Assembly (NCBI GenBank): GCA_006226685.1
Contig: SBGG01000059.1
Span: forward strand, 1-64,000
Source: Sphingomonadales bacterium
Lineage (GTDB): Bacteria > Pseudomonadota > Alphaproteobacteria > Sphingomonadales > Sphingomonadaceae
DNA length: 64,000 nt
Direction: 5' to 3'
This document shows positions 1 through 8,575 of the stretch, piece by piece. Position 1 is the stretch's first letter; every line of letters begins with the position of its first letter. A program made the position numbers and the translations under genes. The notes beneath the pieces were generated by a model, which saw only the letters and a list, made by a program, of their open reading frames with translations, ran no database searches and was not told where the DNA came from.

Positions 1-443
1 ATCCGGAGCGGAGCGTACTCAAGGTACGTGAGCACCGGAAGCGCGCGAAAGCGCCATTTGCAGGCCGTCAGGGCTGAATGTCGATCCGCCCTAGGCTGCT
101 CTCGGTGAAAGGCGAGGGCATGGCTCTTCTTGTGGTCGTTATGCGTGCAGCCTTTGGTGTGTCGTCTGCCTCCAAAAAGGCTATCGGGCTTCTCTGCTGG
201 CAGGTCGTTCCGATAGGCGTGCCAATGGGATGCCTCAACGGCTCCGCCAGCAGGGGGCAGGATTGCTTTTGGGCACCCCGACGACCTGCAAATCGGGCTC
301 TTTCGTGCTCCCGATGGTAACATATCTGCACGCCCGGTTGAGTTGAAACGAGATGCGTGGTTCGTTTCAACCGGGCATGCAAAATCAGCATTTTGGGCTC
401 ATCATCTTTTGAATGTCGATCAGCCCTGGGGCTTCGGCCCATA

Positions 444-474
444 AAAAAAGGGCCGGAGAAACCGGCCCTTTTCT
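444..474 (-). terminator. Rho-independent terminator of rplM-rpsI
   Basis: AAAAGGGCCGG-agaa-ACCGGCCCTTTT perfect stem with A/T flanks directly after the rpsI stop. Confidence 0.9.
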
Positions 475-496
475 GAAATATGATGGGAAAACCCGA

Positions 497-1030
497 TCAG
501 CGCTTCGAGAACTGGAAGCTGCGGCGTGCCTTGGCGCGGCCGTACTTCTTGCGTTCGACGGTGCGGCTGTCGCGGGTGAGGAAGCCTTCCTTCTTCACCG
601 CGCCGCGCAGAGCGGGCTCATATTTGGTCAGCGCCTGAGCGATGCCGTGCTTGACCGCACCGGCCTGACCGGAGAGGCCGCCACCCTTGACGGTGCAGAC
701 GACATCATACTGGCCTTCGCGGTCGGTGACGGCGAATGGCTGGTTGATGATGAGGCGCAGCGTCGGACGGGCGAAATAGACGCCCTGATCGCGGCCGTTG
801 ACGGTGACCTTGCCGGTGCCGGGCTTCACCCAGACGCGGGCAACGGCATCCTTGCGGCGGCCGGTGGCATAGGCGCGGCCCTGCTTGTCCAGCTCCTGCT
901 GACGCAGCGGAGCTTCGCTGACGACAACCGGTGCGACGGGCGCATCGGCTTCGGGAGCCGGAGCAGCGGCAACGGGTGCGGCGGCGGTCAGATTGCCCAG
1001 ATCGGAAAGGGACTGACGATTATCGGTCAT
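497..1030 (-). CDS. rpsI: 30S ribosomal protein S9 with Ala/Pro-rich N-terminal extension
   Basis: C-terminal S9 signature ([28 protein letters not shown]...RRSFQFSKR). Confidence 0.97.
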   Translation of the reverse strand: MTDNRQSLSDLGNLTAAAPVAAAPAPEADAPVAPVVVSEAPLRQQELDKQGRAYATGRRKDAVARVWVKPGTGKVTVNGRDQGVYFARPTLRLIINQPFAVTDREGQYDVVCTVKGGGLSGQAGAVKHGIAQALTKYEPALRGAVKKEGFLTRDSRTVERKKYGRAKARRSFQFSKR

Positions 1031-1509
1031 TATGCACCCACCTTGTTCTTGCGGTTGCGGGAAGCGATGTCGAGCACTTCCGGGTTCTGGGCTTCATGGG
1101 GATGCTCTGCGCCGGCGAAGATGCGCAGGTTGCGCATCTGCTGGCGGCCAAGCGGGCCGCGCGGGATCATGCGCTCAATCGCTTTTTCCAGAACGCGCTC
1201 CGGAAAGCGGCCCTCCAGAACCTTCTGCGGTGTGATCGCCTTGATGCCGCCGGCATAGCCGGTGTGCTTGTAATAGACTTTGTCGGTCAGCTTGCGGCCG
1301 GTGAACTTCACTTTGGACGCGTTGATGATGATGACATTGTCACCACAATCGACATGCGGGGTGAAGCTCGGTTTGTGCTTGCCGCGCAGGATATTGGCGA
1401 CAATGCTCGCCATACGGCCGACGACGAGCCCTTCGGCGTCGATCAGTATCCACTTTTTTTCCACCGTCGCCGGGGTTGCCGGCTTGGTCGTTTTCATCAG
1501 CGCCTTCAT
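1030..1509 (-). CDS. rplM: 50S ribosomal protein L13
   Basis: [38 protein letters not shown]...; internal ATG at 1509 preferred over ORF start 1542. Confidence 0.97.
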   Translation of the reverse strand: MKALMKTTKPATPATVEKKWILIDAEGLVVGRMASIVANILRGKHKPSFTPHVDCGDNVIIINASKVKFTGRKLTDKVYYKHTGYAGGIKAITPQKVLEGRFPERVLEKAIERMIPRGPLGRQQMRNLRIFAGAEHPHEAQNPEVLDIASRNRKNKVGA

Positions 1510-1636
1510 GGCCCGAAAACTCCTGATTATCCGATGCTCCATGCCGAAATGGCCGGAGGAGATGGGCGCTAATGACGATCAGGGGGTGAAAAGTCAAGCA
1601 AAAGCGGGGCAGATGAGGCGGGTAAAATAATACCTC

Positions 1637-1957
1637 TCAACGATGCACCTGCTCGTTGACCCATTTGGCAAAGCTATGCGGGGCCCGTACGATCGGCCAC
1701 GAAAGGATCGCTGGCACATCATAGGGGTGCATGATCGACAGTTCCTCGATCAGTTGGTCCACACGGGCGGCCGTCGTTTTGAAAATGACGGGGATTTCCT
1801 CATTTTCGACGATGTCGCCTTCCCATTCATAGACTGAGCTGCAAGGGGCGAGGATATTGGCGCAGGCGGTAAGGCCATCGCGAACACACTGACGGACGAC
1901 CCGGAGAGCGGATTCCCGATCGGGAAACATAGTGTAGAGAATCGTGATGCCGCTCAT
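1637..1957 (-). CDS. cutA: Divalent cation tolerance protein CutA1-like
   Basis: C-terminal 106 aa of ORF 1637..2713: MSGITILYTMFPDRESALRVVRQCVRDGLTACANI...YEWEGDIVENEEIPVIFKT; ATGA overlap with ctaA stop. Confidence 0.9.
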   Translation of the reverse strand: MSGITILYTMFPDRESALRVVRQCVRDGLTACANILAPCSSVYEWEGDIVENEEIPVIFKTTAARVDQLIEELSIMHPYDVPAILSWPIVRAPHSFAKWVNEQVHR

Positions 1958-3012
1958 GCCCATTTTCCTTTGTCGCGACCGATGGAATGCGCTGCCCATG
2001 TCGTTGCGACCACTACCAGCGCCCCTACGCCCTGATGCGCGACGGCAAGGGGCAGGGCGATGCCGCTCATGACCGTAGATATGCCCAATACTATCTGAGT
2101 GCCGACAAGTGCCTGGAGCGCGACCGAGGCCTTTCTGTGCCCGCTCCGCTTCGCGCGGCGGGCGAGCAGGATCAGCATTGCCGCCGTCACCCATGCCCAC
2201 CAGCGATGGAAAAAATGGATGAGATAGGGATCGGAACTGACCGTTGCCCAAAGCGATCCATGCCATGCAATTCCGTCTGGAATGAAGCGTCCCTGCATGA
2301 GTGGCCAGTCGCTTGCGACATAGCCCGCATTGAGGCCCGCGACATAGGCGCCCCAGATGAGCTGGATCAGCAATATGAGTGCCGTCGCCATGGCGAAGGG
2401 CGTCAGGCGGGCGGGACGGGTGCGCGGGGCGCGGCTGAGATCGAGCAGGTCGAGCGCGGTCCAGACGAGGCCCGCCGTGATCAACAGCGCCGTTACGAGA
2501 TGGACCGCAAGACGATAATGGCTGACATCGGTGCGATCGACAAGACCGCTGGCCACCATCCACCATCCGATCGCTCCCTGCAGGCCGCCGAGCGCGAGCA
2601 ACGCCAGCAGGCGCGGACCATAGCCTTTCGGGATTGCGCGCCTGATCGCGAACCATAGTAGCGGCAGCGCGAAAGCGACGCCGATCAGCCGGCCGAGCAG
2701 CCGGTGCGACCATTCCCAGAAGAAAATAAACTTGAAATCGTCAAGGCTCATACCCCGGTTGATCTGCCGATATTCCGGGATCTGCTGATATTTATGGAAT
2801 TCCTCCATCCATTGCGCATGAGAGAGCGGCGGGAGGGCGCCGGTTACGGGCTTCCATTCGGTAATGGACAGGCCCGACTCTGTCAGGCGAGTGGCGCCGC
2901 CGACGACGACCATGGAAACCACCAGCGCCGCGACGAAGAACAGCCAGCTGGCCATCCGGCGCGCACCGGAATTAAGGGAATGCGAGGCGAACGGGGAAGA
3001 GGGCGAAGGCAT
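1954..3012 (-). CDS. ctaA: Heme A synthase (COX15/CtaA family)
   Basis: VVVGGATRLTESGLSITEWKPVTGALPPL...; multi-TM protein with conserved His motifs. Confidence 0.93.
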   Translation of the reverse strand: MPSPSSPFASHSLNSGARRMASWLFFVAALVVSMVVVGGATRLTESGLSITEWKPVTGALPPLSHAQWMEEFHKYQQIPEYRQINRGMSLDDFKFIFFWEWSHRLLGRLIGVAFALPLLWFAIRRAIPKGYGPRLLALLALGGLQGAIGWWMVASGLVDRTDVSHYRLAVHLVTALLITAGLVWTALDLLDLSRAPRTRPARLTPFAMATALILLIQLIWGAYVAGLNAGYVASDWPLMQGRFIPDGIAWHGSLWATVSSDPYLIHFFHRWWAWVTAAMLILLARRAKRSGHRKASVALQALVGTQIVLGISTVMSGIALPLAVAHQGVGALVVVATTWAAHSIGRDKGKWA

Positions 3013-3088
3013 GGCTGCATGCCATGCGCTTCCCCCTGATGCTTTGCAAGAGGAGGGAAGCCGAATATAGGCCTTGCTCGTTTCAGGA

Positions 3089-3103
3089 ATGATATATTGT
3101 AAC
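3089..3103. promoter_or_regulatory. Possible Zur-like operator upstream of the MerC-like gene
   Basis: ATGATATATTGTAAC (reverse complement GTTACAATATATCAT) resembles the recalled alphaproteobacterial Zur consensus GTTATAATATAAC. Confidence 0.35.
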
Positions 3104-3150
3104 TTCTATGGCTTCTCTCTATATCTGGGTCCCGCCATTCCGGAGAGGAC

Positions 3151-3525
3151 ATGTTTGATTCTACCAAAAACTGGGTGAGTCTTGATCGCGTTGCGATCGG
3201 TCTGTCGACCCTGTGCGCGGTGCATTGCGTGGCCACGGTCGTGTTGCTGGGGGCATTGTCGTCATTAGGACATTTGTTCACCGCGCCGATTATCCATGAG
3301 GTGGGGTTGGTTCTGGCCATAGTGATCGGTGCATTGGCATTGGGAGCCGGCATTCGGCGTCATCGGTTATTGATGCCGAGCATTGCGGGCGGGATCGGGT
3401 TGCTGGTGATGGCAACCGCGCTGTTCGTACCCCATGGTCTGGGCGAAGCCATCGCCACGATCATCGGGGTTTCGATGGTCGCTGTTGCCCACCTGCTTAA
3501 TATGCGAGCGGATTGCGCCTGCTGA
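3151..3525 (+). CDS. MerC-domain small membrane protein
   Basis: STLCAVHCVATVVLLGAL... four-TM, Cys-containing MerC-like protein. Confidence 0.8.
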   Translation: MFDSTKNWVSLDRVAIGLSTLCAVHCVATVVLLGALSSLGHLFTAPIIHEVGLVLAIVIGALALGAGIRRHRLLMPSIAGGIGLLVMATALFVPHGLGEAIATIIGVSMVAVAHLLNMRADCAC

Positions 3526-3543
3526 ATTCGGTTTTCCTGCCGG

Positions 3544-4929
3544 TCAGTCCTTTTTCATTTTCTGCCCATTGTGAACATGTCGTCGCACAGCGATATGGAA
3601 TAGCAGGAATGTCGTGGCCGATGAGGCCGCGATCGACCATGCCGCGCCTATGGCGCCCAGCGGCGGCAATAGCAGGGCCAGCAGGGCAAGCTGCACCACT
3701 GCGCCGATCAGGCGCAAGCGAAGCACGCTGCCGCCACTCGTCGCGGCAAGCAGGGCCGGTTCATAATTGATGCCGATAAAGTCTATGGAGGCGGCAAGGC
3801 CCAGCACCAGCAGGATCGGATAGGCTCCCGAAAATTCGCTGCCCGCGATCAGCCATAATATCGGTTTTCCAAGCGCCGCTATGACCAACAGCAGTGCAAT
3901 ACCGGCGACAAGCGCGATCCGGTCGGTCTTGCGCAATAATTTGCGCAGGGCCTCATGTCCGTCTGATGCAAGCACATGATTAAGCTCCGCATAGGTGGAG
4001 CGGGAGATCAGCGTCGAAACTTTGGCCAGAGCCCGGGAAAGCTGGAAGGCGAGCCGGAACAGGCCCGCCGCCGCCGGACCGGTAAAGCCGCCGAGCAACA
4101 GCACCGGTGCCTGATTGGTCAGGCCGCCGATCGATGTGCCGAGATTGGTGACCCCCAGAAAGGGCAACAATCCCTTTTCCTCGCGCAGAGTCCTGCGAAT
4201 GGCCAGGCTATATTTCCATGCCAGCGCCGATCTGTCTGTCCGCCAGGCGAGCCACCAGAAGGTGAGGGCAGAGGCCAGTTCGGAAGCCGCCCATGCGATG
4301 AGGAAGCCGGTTACGTCCGGTTTGAACAACAGGGCGGTGACCGTTCCCACCATCCGGGTCAGCGGCACCATGGTTTCGGCATAGGTGGAGAGGTCGAAGC
4401 GATGATGCAGACGCAGCACGCCCATGGGGGTCGAGCGCACGGCACCCAATATGGCGAGGCAATAAAGCAGGGCGTCGCGCGCGGTTTCCCGTTCCCATTG
4501 GCCGAAATGGACCAGCAATGCGGTCGCACTGAGTGCTATGCTGGCGCCAATGGCGAAGCCGATGATGTCGAACAGGCGACAGGCGGCGACGAGCCGACCC
4601 AGTGCATCCTGACGTCCTTCATGGAGATGAGCAGCACCAAAGCGCATCACCACCCGCCAGCAGTCGAACTGGGCGAACAATGCAATTGCGCCGCCCATGC
4701 TGAGGATTAGGGCAAAGCGACCGAAGTCGACGACGCCGAGCGTCCGGGTGGCCACACCAAGATAGACAAGGCTCAATATCGCTGCGACGCCTTTACCGGA
4801 CATCAGCCATAGAAGATTGCGGACGATGCGGGCCAGCGGCTTGTCGGACCCGAGCCATTCGCGCGCGGAACGCCGCGCCGGACCGGAGGCGGAAGGTTGA
4901 GAAGAGGGGAGAGGCCTGGGGTCGGGCAT
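3544..4929 (-). CDS. Oligosaccharide flippase / Wzx-like polysaccharide export protein
   Basis: 461 aa, 12+ TM; LLWLMSGKGVAAILSLVYLGVATRTLGVVDFGRFALILS typical of the Wzx/MOP superfamily. Confidence 0.85.
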   Translation of the reverse strand: MPDPRPLPSSQPSASGPARRSAREWLGSDKPLARIVRNLLWLMSGKGVAAILSLVYLGVATRTLGVVDFGRFALILSMGGAIALFAQFDCWRVVMRFGAAHLHEGRQDALGRLVAACRLFDIIGFAIGASIALSATALLVHFGQWERETARDALLYCLAILGAVRSTPMGVLRLHHRFDLSTYAETMVPLTRMVGTVTALLFKPDVTGFLIAWAASELASALTFWWLAWRTDRSALAWKYSLAIRRTLREEKGLLPFLGVTNLGTSIGGLTNQAPVLLLGGFTGPAAAGLFRLAFQLSRALAKVSTLISRSTYAELNHVLASDGHEALRKLLRKTDRIALVAGIALLLVIAALGKPILWLIAGSEFSGAYPILLVLGLAASIDFIGINYEPALLAATSGGSVLRLRLIGAVVQLALLALLLPPLGAIGAAWSIAASSATTFLLFHIAVRRHVHNGQKMKKD

Positions 4930-5075
4930 GGCGTTTTACGGAAACTGGGGCGATGCGGCCCTTATCCACAACTTTCCTGATTGAGCGTCAATCGCTGCCC
5001 CTTCCCGTGCCCGAAAAGCGTTGTTCATGCAAAACTTGTTTTGCCCGGGGGCATAGTTGGCATTATGGCGCGCTG

Positions 5076-5843
5076 ATGACCGAAAGCTTCACGACGCCTG
5101 TCAACAGGGCCATCATCCTGAGCGCGGGGCAGGGATCGCGCCTGCTTCCTTTGACCGCCGAAATGCCCAAATGTATGATCGATTGTTCGGGCCGGACACT
5201 GATAGAATGGCAGATTCTGATGCTTGCCGCCTGCGGTGTGACCGATATTCATGTCGTCACCGGCTTCATGACCGAGGTGGTCGAGGCGGAATTGCGGCGG
5301 CTGGAGCGGCCGGGCCTGACCCTTACCGCTCATTTCAACCCCTTTTATAAGGTTGCGGACAATCTCGGCAGTTGCTGGATCGTGCGTGAGGTGATGGAAG
5401 GCGACTTCCTCATTCTGAACGGCGATACGCTGGTATCGCGCCCGATCGTGGAGCGGGTGCAGCAGGGCGGGGCCTATCCGATTTGCGTTACCGTTGATGT
5501 GAAGGATGGCTATGACAGCGACGATATGAAGGTCGAACGGGCCGATGGTGGCAAAAGCGAGCGGCTTGTTCATATCGGAAAAACATTGTCGGCGGCGCAG
5601 AGCAATGCCGAATCCATCGGCTTTCTGGCTTTTCGCGGGGAAGGCGGCCAGTTGTTCCGCGACACGGTCGAGGCGGTGATGCGGACCAGCGCAGGGGTGG
5701 AAAACTGGTATCTGAAGGTGATTGACCAGATCGCAGCGACCGGCAGGGTCGGCACCGTCTCTATCGAGGGGATGGAGTGGGGCGAGGTGGATTTCCTCAA
5801 CGATGTCGAGGTCGCGGAGCGATTGACCGCCGGTTGGGAATAA
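5076..5843 (+). CDS. Nucleotidyltransferase of the LicC/phosphocholine or inositol-phosphate cytidylyltransferase type
   Basis: ILSAGQGSRLLPLTAEMPKCMIDCSGRTLIEWQ (GxGxR...PK motif); ATG at 5076 within ORF 4953..5843. Confidence 0.82.
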   Translation: MTESFTTPVNRAIILSAGQGSRLLPLTAEMPKCMIDCSGRTLIEWQILMLAACGVTDIHVVTGFMTEVVEAELRRLERPGLTLTAHFNPFYKVADNLGSCWIVREVMEGDFLILNGDTLVSRPIVERVQQGGAYPICVTVDVKDGYDSDDMKVERADGGKSERLVHIGKTLSAAQSNAESIGFLAFRGEGGQLFRDTVEAVMRTSAGVENWYLKVIDQIAATGRVGTVSIEGMEWGEVDFLNDVEVAERLTAGWE

Positions 5844-5886
5844 TGCTTTCGAAAAAACACGGGCGAAAAACTCGGGGAAGGGGCGC

Positions 5887-6324
5887 TCAGGGCGTTGTCG
5901 CCCAGATATCCTTCAGCCAGTCGCGTAGCGTTTCGATCTGTCCCTGTCCCAGCGGGGTTGCCGCTTTGAGATCGGGCGGCCCCGGCCAGTCGGCATCGTC
6001 CAGTTCAAGTCCGGCTTCCTGACGTGTCCCTTCATAGCGCGGGAACACATGAAAATGGACATGAGGGTCCACCATCATCAGCATCAGCCAGTTGATCCGC
6101 TGATAATCGACGGCCTTACGCAACATCGATTCGACCCGTGCGGTAATGATCGCGAGATCGGCATGGGCCTGCGCCGGCAGATCGCCAAAGGCGGTCGCAT
6201 CCGATTTCGCCGCGACCACCAGCGATCCCAATGTCACCTGCGTCGGGCGTAGCAGTACGACCCAGTGATCGCTCTCGCCGATCAGCGTATCGGGCCAACC
6301 GAATTTCGTGATGGTTTCGTTCAT
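5887..6324 (-). CDS. HIT family protein
   Basis: DPHVHFHVFPRYEG histidine-triad motif; start MNETITKFGW at 6324. Confidence 0.88.
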   Translation of the reverse strand: MNETITKFGWPDTLIGESDHWVVLLRPTQVTLGSLVVAAKSDATAFGDLPAQAHADLAIITARVESMLRKAVDYQRINWLMLMMVDPHVHFHVFPRYEGTRQEAGLELDDADWPGPPDLKAATPLGQGQIETLRDWLKDIWATTP

Positions 6325-7376
6325 GCCTTCTGCTCCAGCCAGCTCCGGATTTCCTCGCCACGGCGCCGGGCGTTCAGCATCTGGACCACCTGTACCCCAT
6401 GGACGACGAGCGACAGCACCGTCCACCATGCCAGTGCGATCAGGCCGATATCCGGGCGTCCCGCGATCAGACTGGCAACGAGGATTACCATGTTCGGGTT
6501 CCGCCGCGCGGTGATGAGGCGGAACCAGCTATCGAACGGCCGCCACACATGCATGTCCATCCGCACGGTTTTGAGGAAAATGCCCTCGAACAGGCGTTGC
6601 ACCACATAGCCGATCAGGATTGCCGCCATGATCGCGGCAAAGGTCGCGTTCGAAAGGCCAAGGCCGACCTTGCCGAGCCCGACGCCCCAGGCATACCACC
6701 AGAAGGGCGGATGGACGAGGTCGATCCCGTGATCGAATATATTGCCCCATTTGCTTGATGTAACGGTGCAGCGGGCCAGTTTGCCGTCCACCGTATCGAG
6801 CACCATGAAGACAAAACCGCAGGCGATGCCCGCCCAGAACTGCCCCTGATAAAAGAGGATTGTGGCGACCACGCACAGCGTCGCGCCGATGCCTGTGACC
6901 ATATTCGGCGTCATTTTGAGCGAAGCGGCGAGGCGGGTCAGGTGAAAGGCAAGTTCCGGCCACAGATATTTGGTGAGGAGATCGGTCACGCCCTTATAAG
7001 CGCCGAAATAGCTGGCGCGTTCGATCTGGTAACGGGTCTGCGGCGTCAGGCGCATCGCGAAAGGGGTTTCGCTCTTGCGGAGTTGCTCATTGTAGAAGCT
7101 GGGCGAGGTCGAGAGGTCCACCGTGCGTTCCGGCGCATCCTTCCACTGGCCGATCACCGGGTCCGAGCCATGGACGAAGGCTGTGCCCGGCATCCGCAGC
7201 GCAAGGCGCATCAGCAGTGGGTCGAACGCATAGTCGAGATTGACGTGCAATGTGCACCCGTCGGCGACCGGTGTTTTCGCGCTTTCCTGCTGGAAAAGGC
7301 GGCGAACCCGCTCGGCGGAGGTCATGCCCCAGATGAGGCCGTCGGCATCGCCCGAAAATGATACAGGATCTTGCAT
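6321..7376 (-). CDS. CDP-alcohol phosphatidyltransferase/phosphotransferase family protein
   Basis: Complete motif DTVDGKLARCTVTSSKWGNIFDHGIDL (DxxDGxxARx8GxxxDxxxD); extra ~140 aa N-terminal region. Confidence 0.9.
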   Translation of the reverse strand: MQDPVSFSGDADGLIWGMTSAERVRRLFQQESAKTPVADGCTLHVNLDYAFDPLLMRLALRMPGTAFVHGSDPVIGQWKDAPERTVDLSTSPSFYNEQLRKSETPFAMRLTPQTRYQIERASYFGAYKGVTDLLTKYLWPELAFHLTRLAASLKMTPNMVTGIGATLCVVATILFYQGQFWAGIACGFVFMVLDTVDGKLARCTVTSSKWGNIFDHGIDLVHPPFWWYAWGVGLGKVGLGLSNATFAAIMAAILIGYVVQRLFEGIFLKTVRMDMHVWRPFDSWFRLITARRNPNMVILVASLIAGRPDIGLIALAWWTVLSLVVHGVQVVQMLNARRRGEEIRSWLEQKA

Positions 7377-7438
7377 TCGACTGTCAGGTCTTCCGTGAAA
7401 TTTTGCTTGCGCGCGGCTTATAACCCTATATCGCCGGA

Positions 7439-8572
7439 GTGCGACCAGATTTTCTAATGAGAAAGTTGCTACGCTATATGAAGCAGCGGGACCTGCGTTA
7501 TTATTGGCATGCCGATCGGTGTGATCCTCGAATAGCCAGTGTCAGATTACGTTTGTTGCATCCCGTCGCTTTTTTGCAGTCTGCGGGTGTTTCGGTCGAT
7601 ACCAGCGATGTTGTATTCGATCCGTCGCGACATGACGTGGTTTTGTTTTGCAAATCGGTGAGTGAGGGGGCGCTGGAGATCGCTCTGCGGGCGAAAGCGG
7701 CGGGAAAGTTCGTCGTTTATGACATATGTGACAATGTCTTTGCGGGTAAGGATAATAAGAAGACTGCTCGCAGGTCGGCGGCGGTACGCAAGATGCTGGC
7801 TCTGGCCGATCATGTGACCTTTACGACCGAGGTGCTGCGGCAACAGATATTGGAACAGGTGCCGTACGATATCGGGAAGACTTCGGTGATCGCCGATTGT
7901 CTGGATTGTTTTGAGCAGGGCGGCAGCAGTCGTTCGGTTCAAAGCCTTCGTGCTTATCATCGAACGGCGAATTTTCTGCGCAGAAACGAGGGAGCTCTCC
8001 ATTGTATCTGGTTCGGGAAGAGCCAGGGGAAGAAATCGGGTCTGGCGCACTTGCAGGCGGCCGTTCGCTATCTCGAGGGTTTTTCGAAAAGATTTCCGGT
8101 TACGCTGACTATCCTCAGCAACCGTCCTTTTCGATATTGGCTTTATTCCCGTTCCTGGAAAATACCCCATCATTACGAGGCCTGGGATCTGAATAATTTC
8201 GGCGACATTCTGGCGATGCATGATGTCACGGTCATCCCTCTGGAACAGAATGAATATACGCTCGGCAAAACCATAAACAGGCCGGCAACCGCCATCATGG
8301 CGGGGCTGGGTGTTATTGCCGATTCTATCCCCGCTTATGAGGAATTACGGCCTTATATTCCTCTTGATGACTGGTCTGCCCAGTTAGAGCGTTATTGGAA
8401 TTGTGCTCCGTCCGGGGATCCGCAACTGGCGCAGGCTCGCCTCTATCTCGAGAGTCGATATGGCAAGGAGCAGCTGGGGCGCCAGTGGCTTGAACTTTTA
8501 TCGATGCCTTCGTCCATGGCGGCGGGCGGCCGTGCTGCTGAGGAAGTTCAGCCGCGCGATCTGCCGCTATAA
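7439..8572 (+). CDS. Putative glycosyltransferase (GT4-like fold)
   Basis: FVVYDICDNVFAG...HDVTVIPLEQNEYTLGKTINRPATAIMAGLGVIADSIPAYEEL pattern; GTG at 7439 or ATG at 7457. Confidence 0.65.
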   Translation: MRPDFLMRKLLRYMKQRDLRYYWHADRCDPRIASVRLRLLHPVAFLQSAGVSVDTSDVVFDPSRHDVVLFCKSVSEGALEIALRAKAAGKFVVYDICDNVFAGKDNKKTARRSAAVRKMLALADHVTFTTEVLRQQILEQVPYDIGKTSVIADCLDCFEQGGSSRSVQSLRAYHRTANFLRRNEGALHCIWFGKSQGKKSGLAHLQAAVRYLEGFSKRFPVTLTILSNRPFRYWLYSRSWKIPHHYEAWDLNNFGDILAMHDVTVIPLEQNEYTLGKTINRPATAIMAGLGVIADSIPAYEELRPYIPLDDWSAQLERYWNCAPSGDPQLAQARLYLESRYGKEQLGRQWLELLSMPSSMAAGGRAAEEVQPRDLPL

Positions 8573-8575
8573 TAT

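Noticed and set aside
332-376. Integron attC site
   Set aside because: Inverted arms with a 5-nt bulge look superficially similar, but no R'/R'' core sites, no cassette structure and no integrase.
68-442. 124-aa minus-strand ORF downstream of rpsI
   Set aside because: Crosses the rpsI terminator and hairpin region; no protein-like pattern.
1964-2713. N-terminal part of ORF 1637..2713
   Set aside because: Out-of-frame translation of ctaA; only the C-terminal CutA segment is real.
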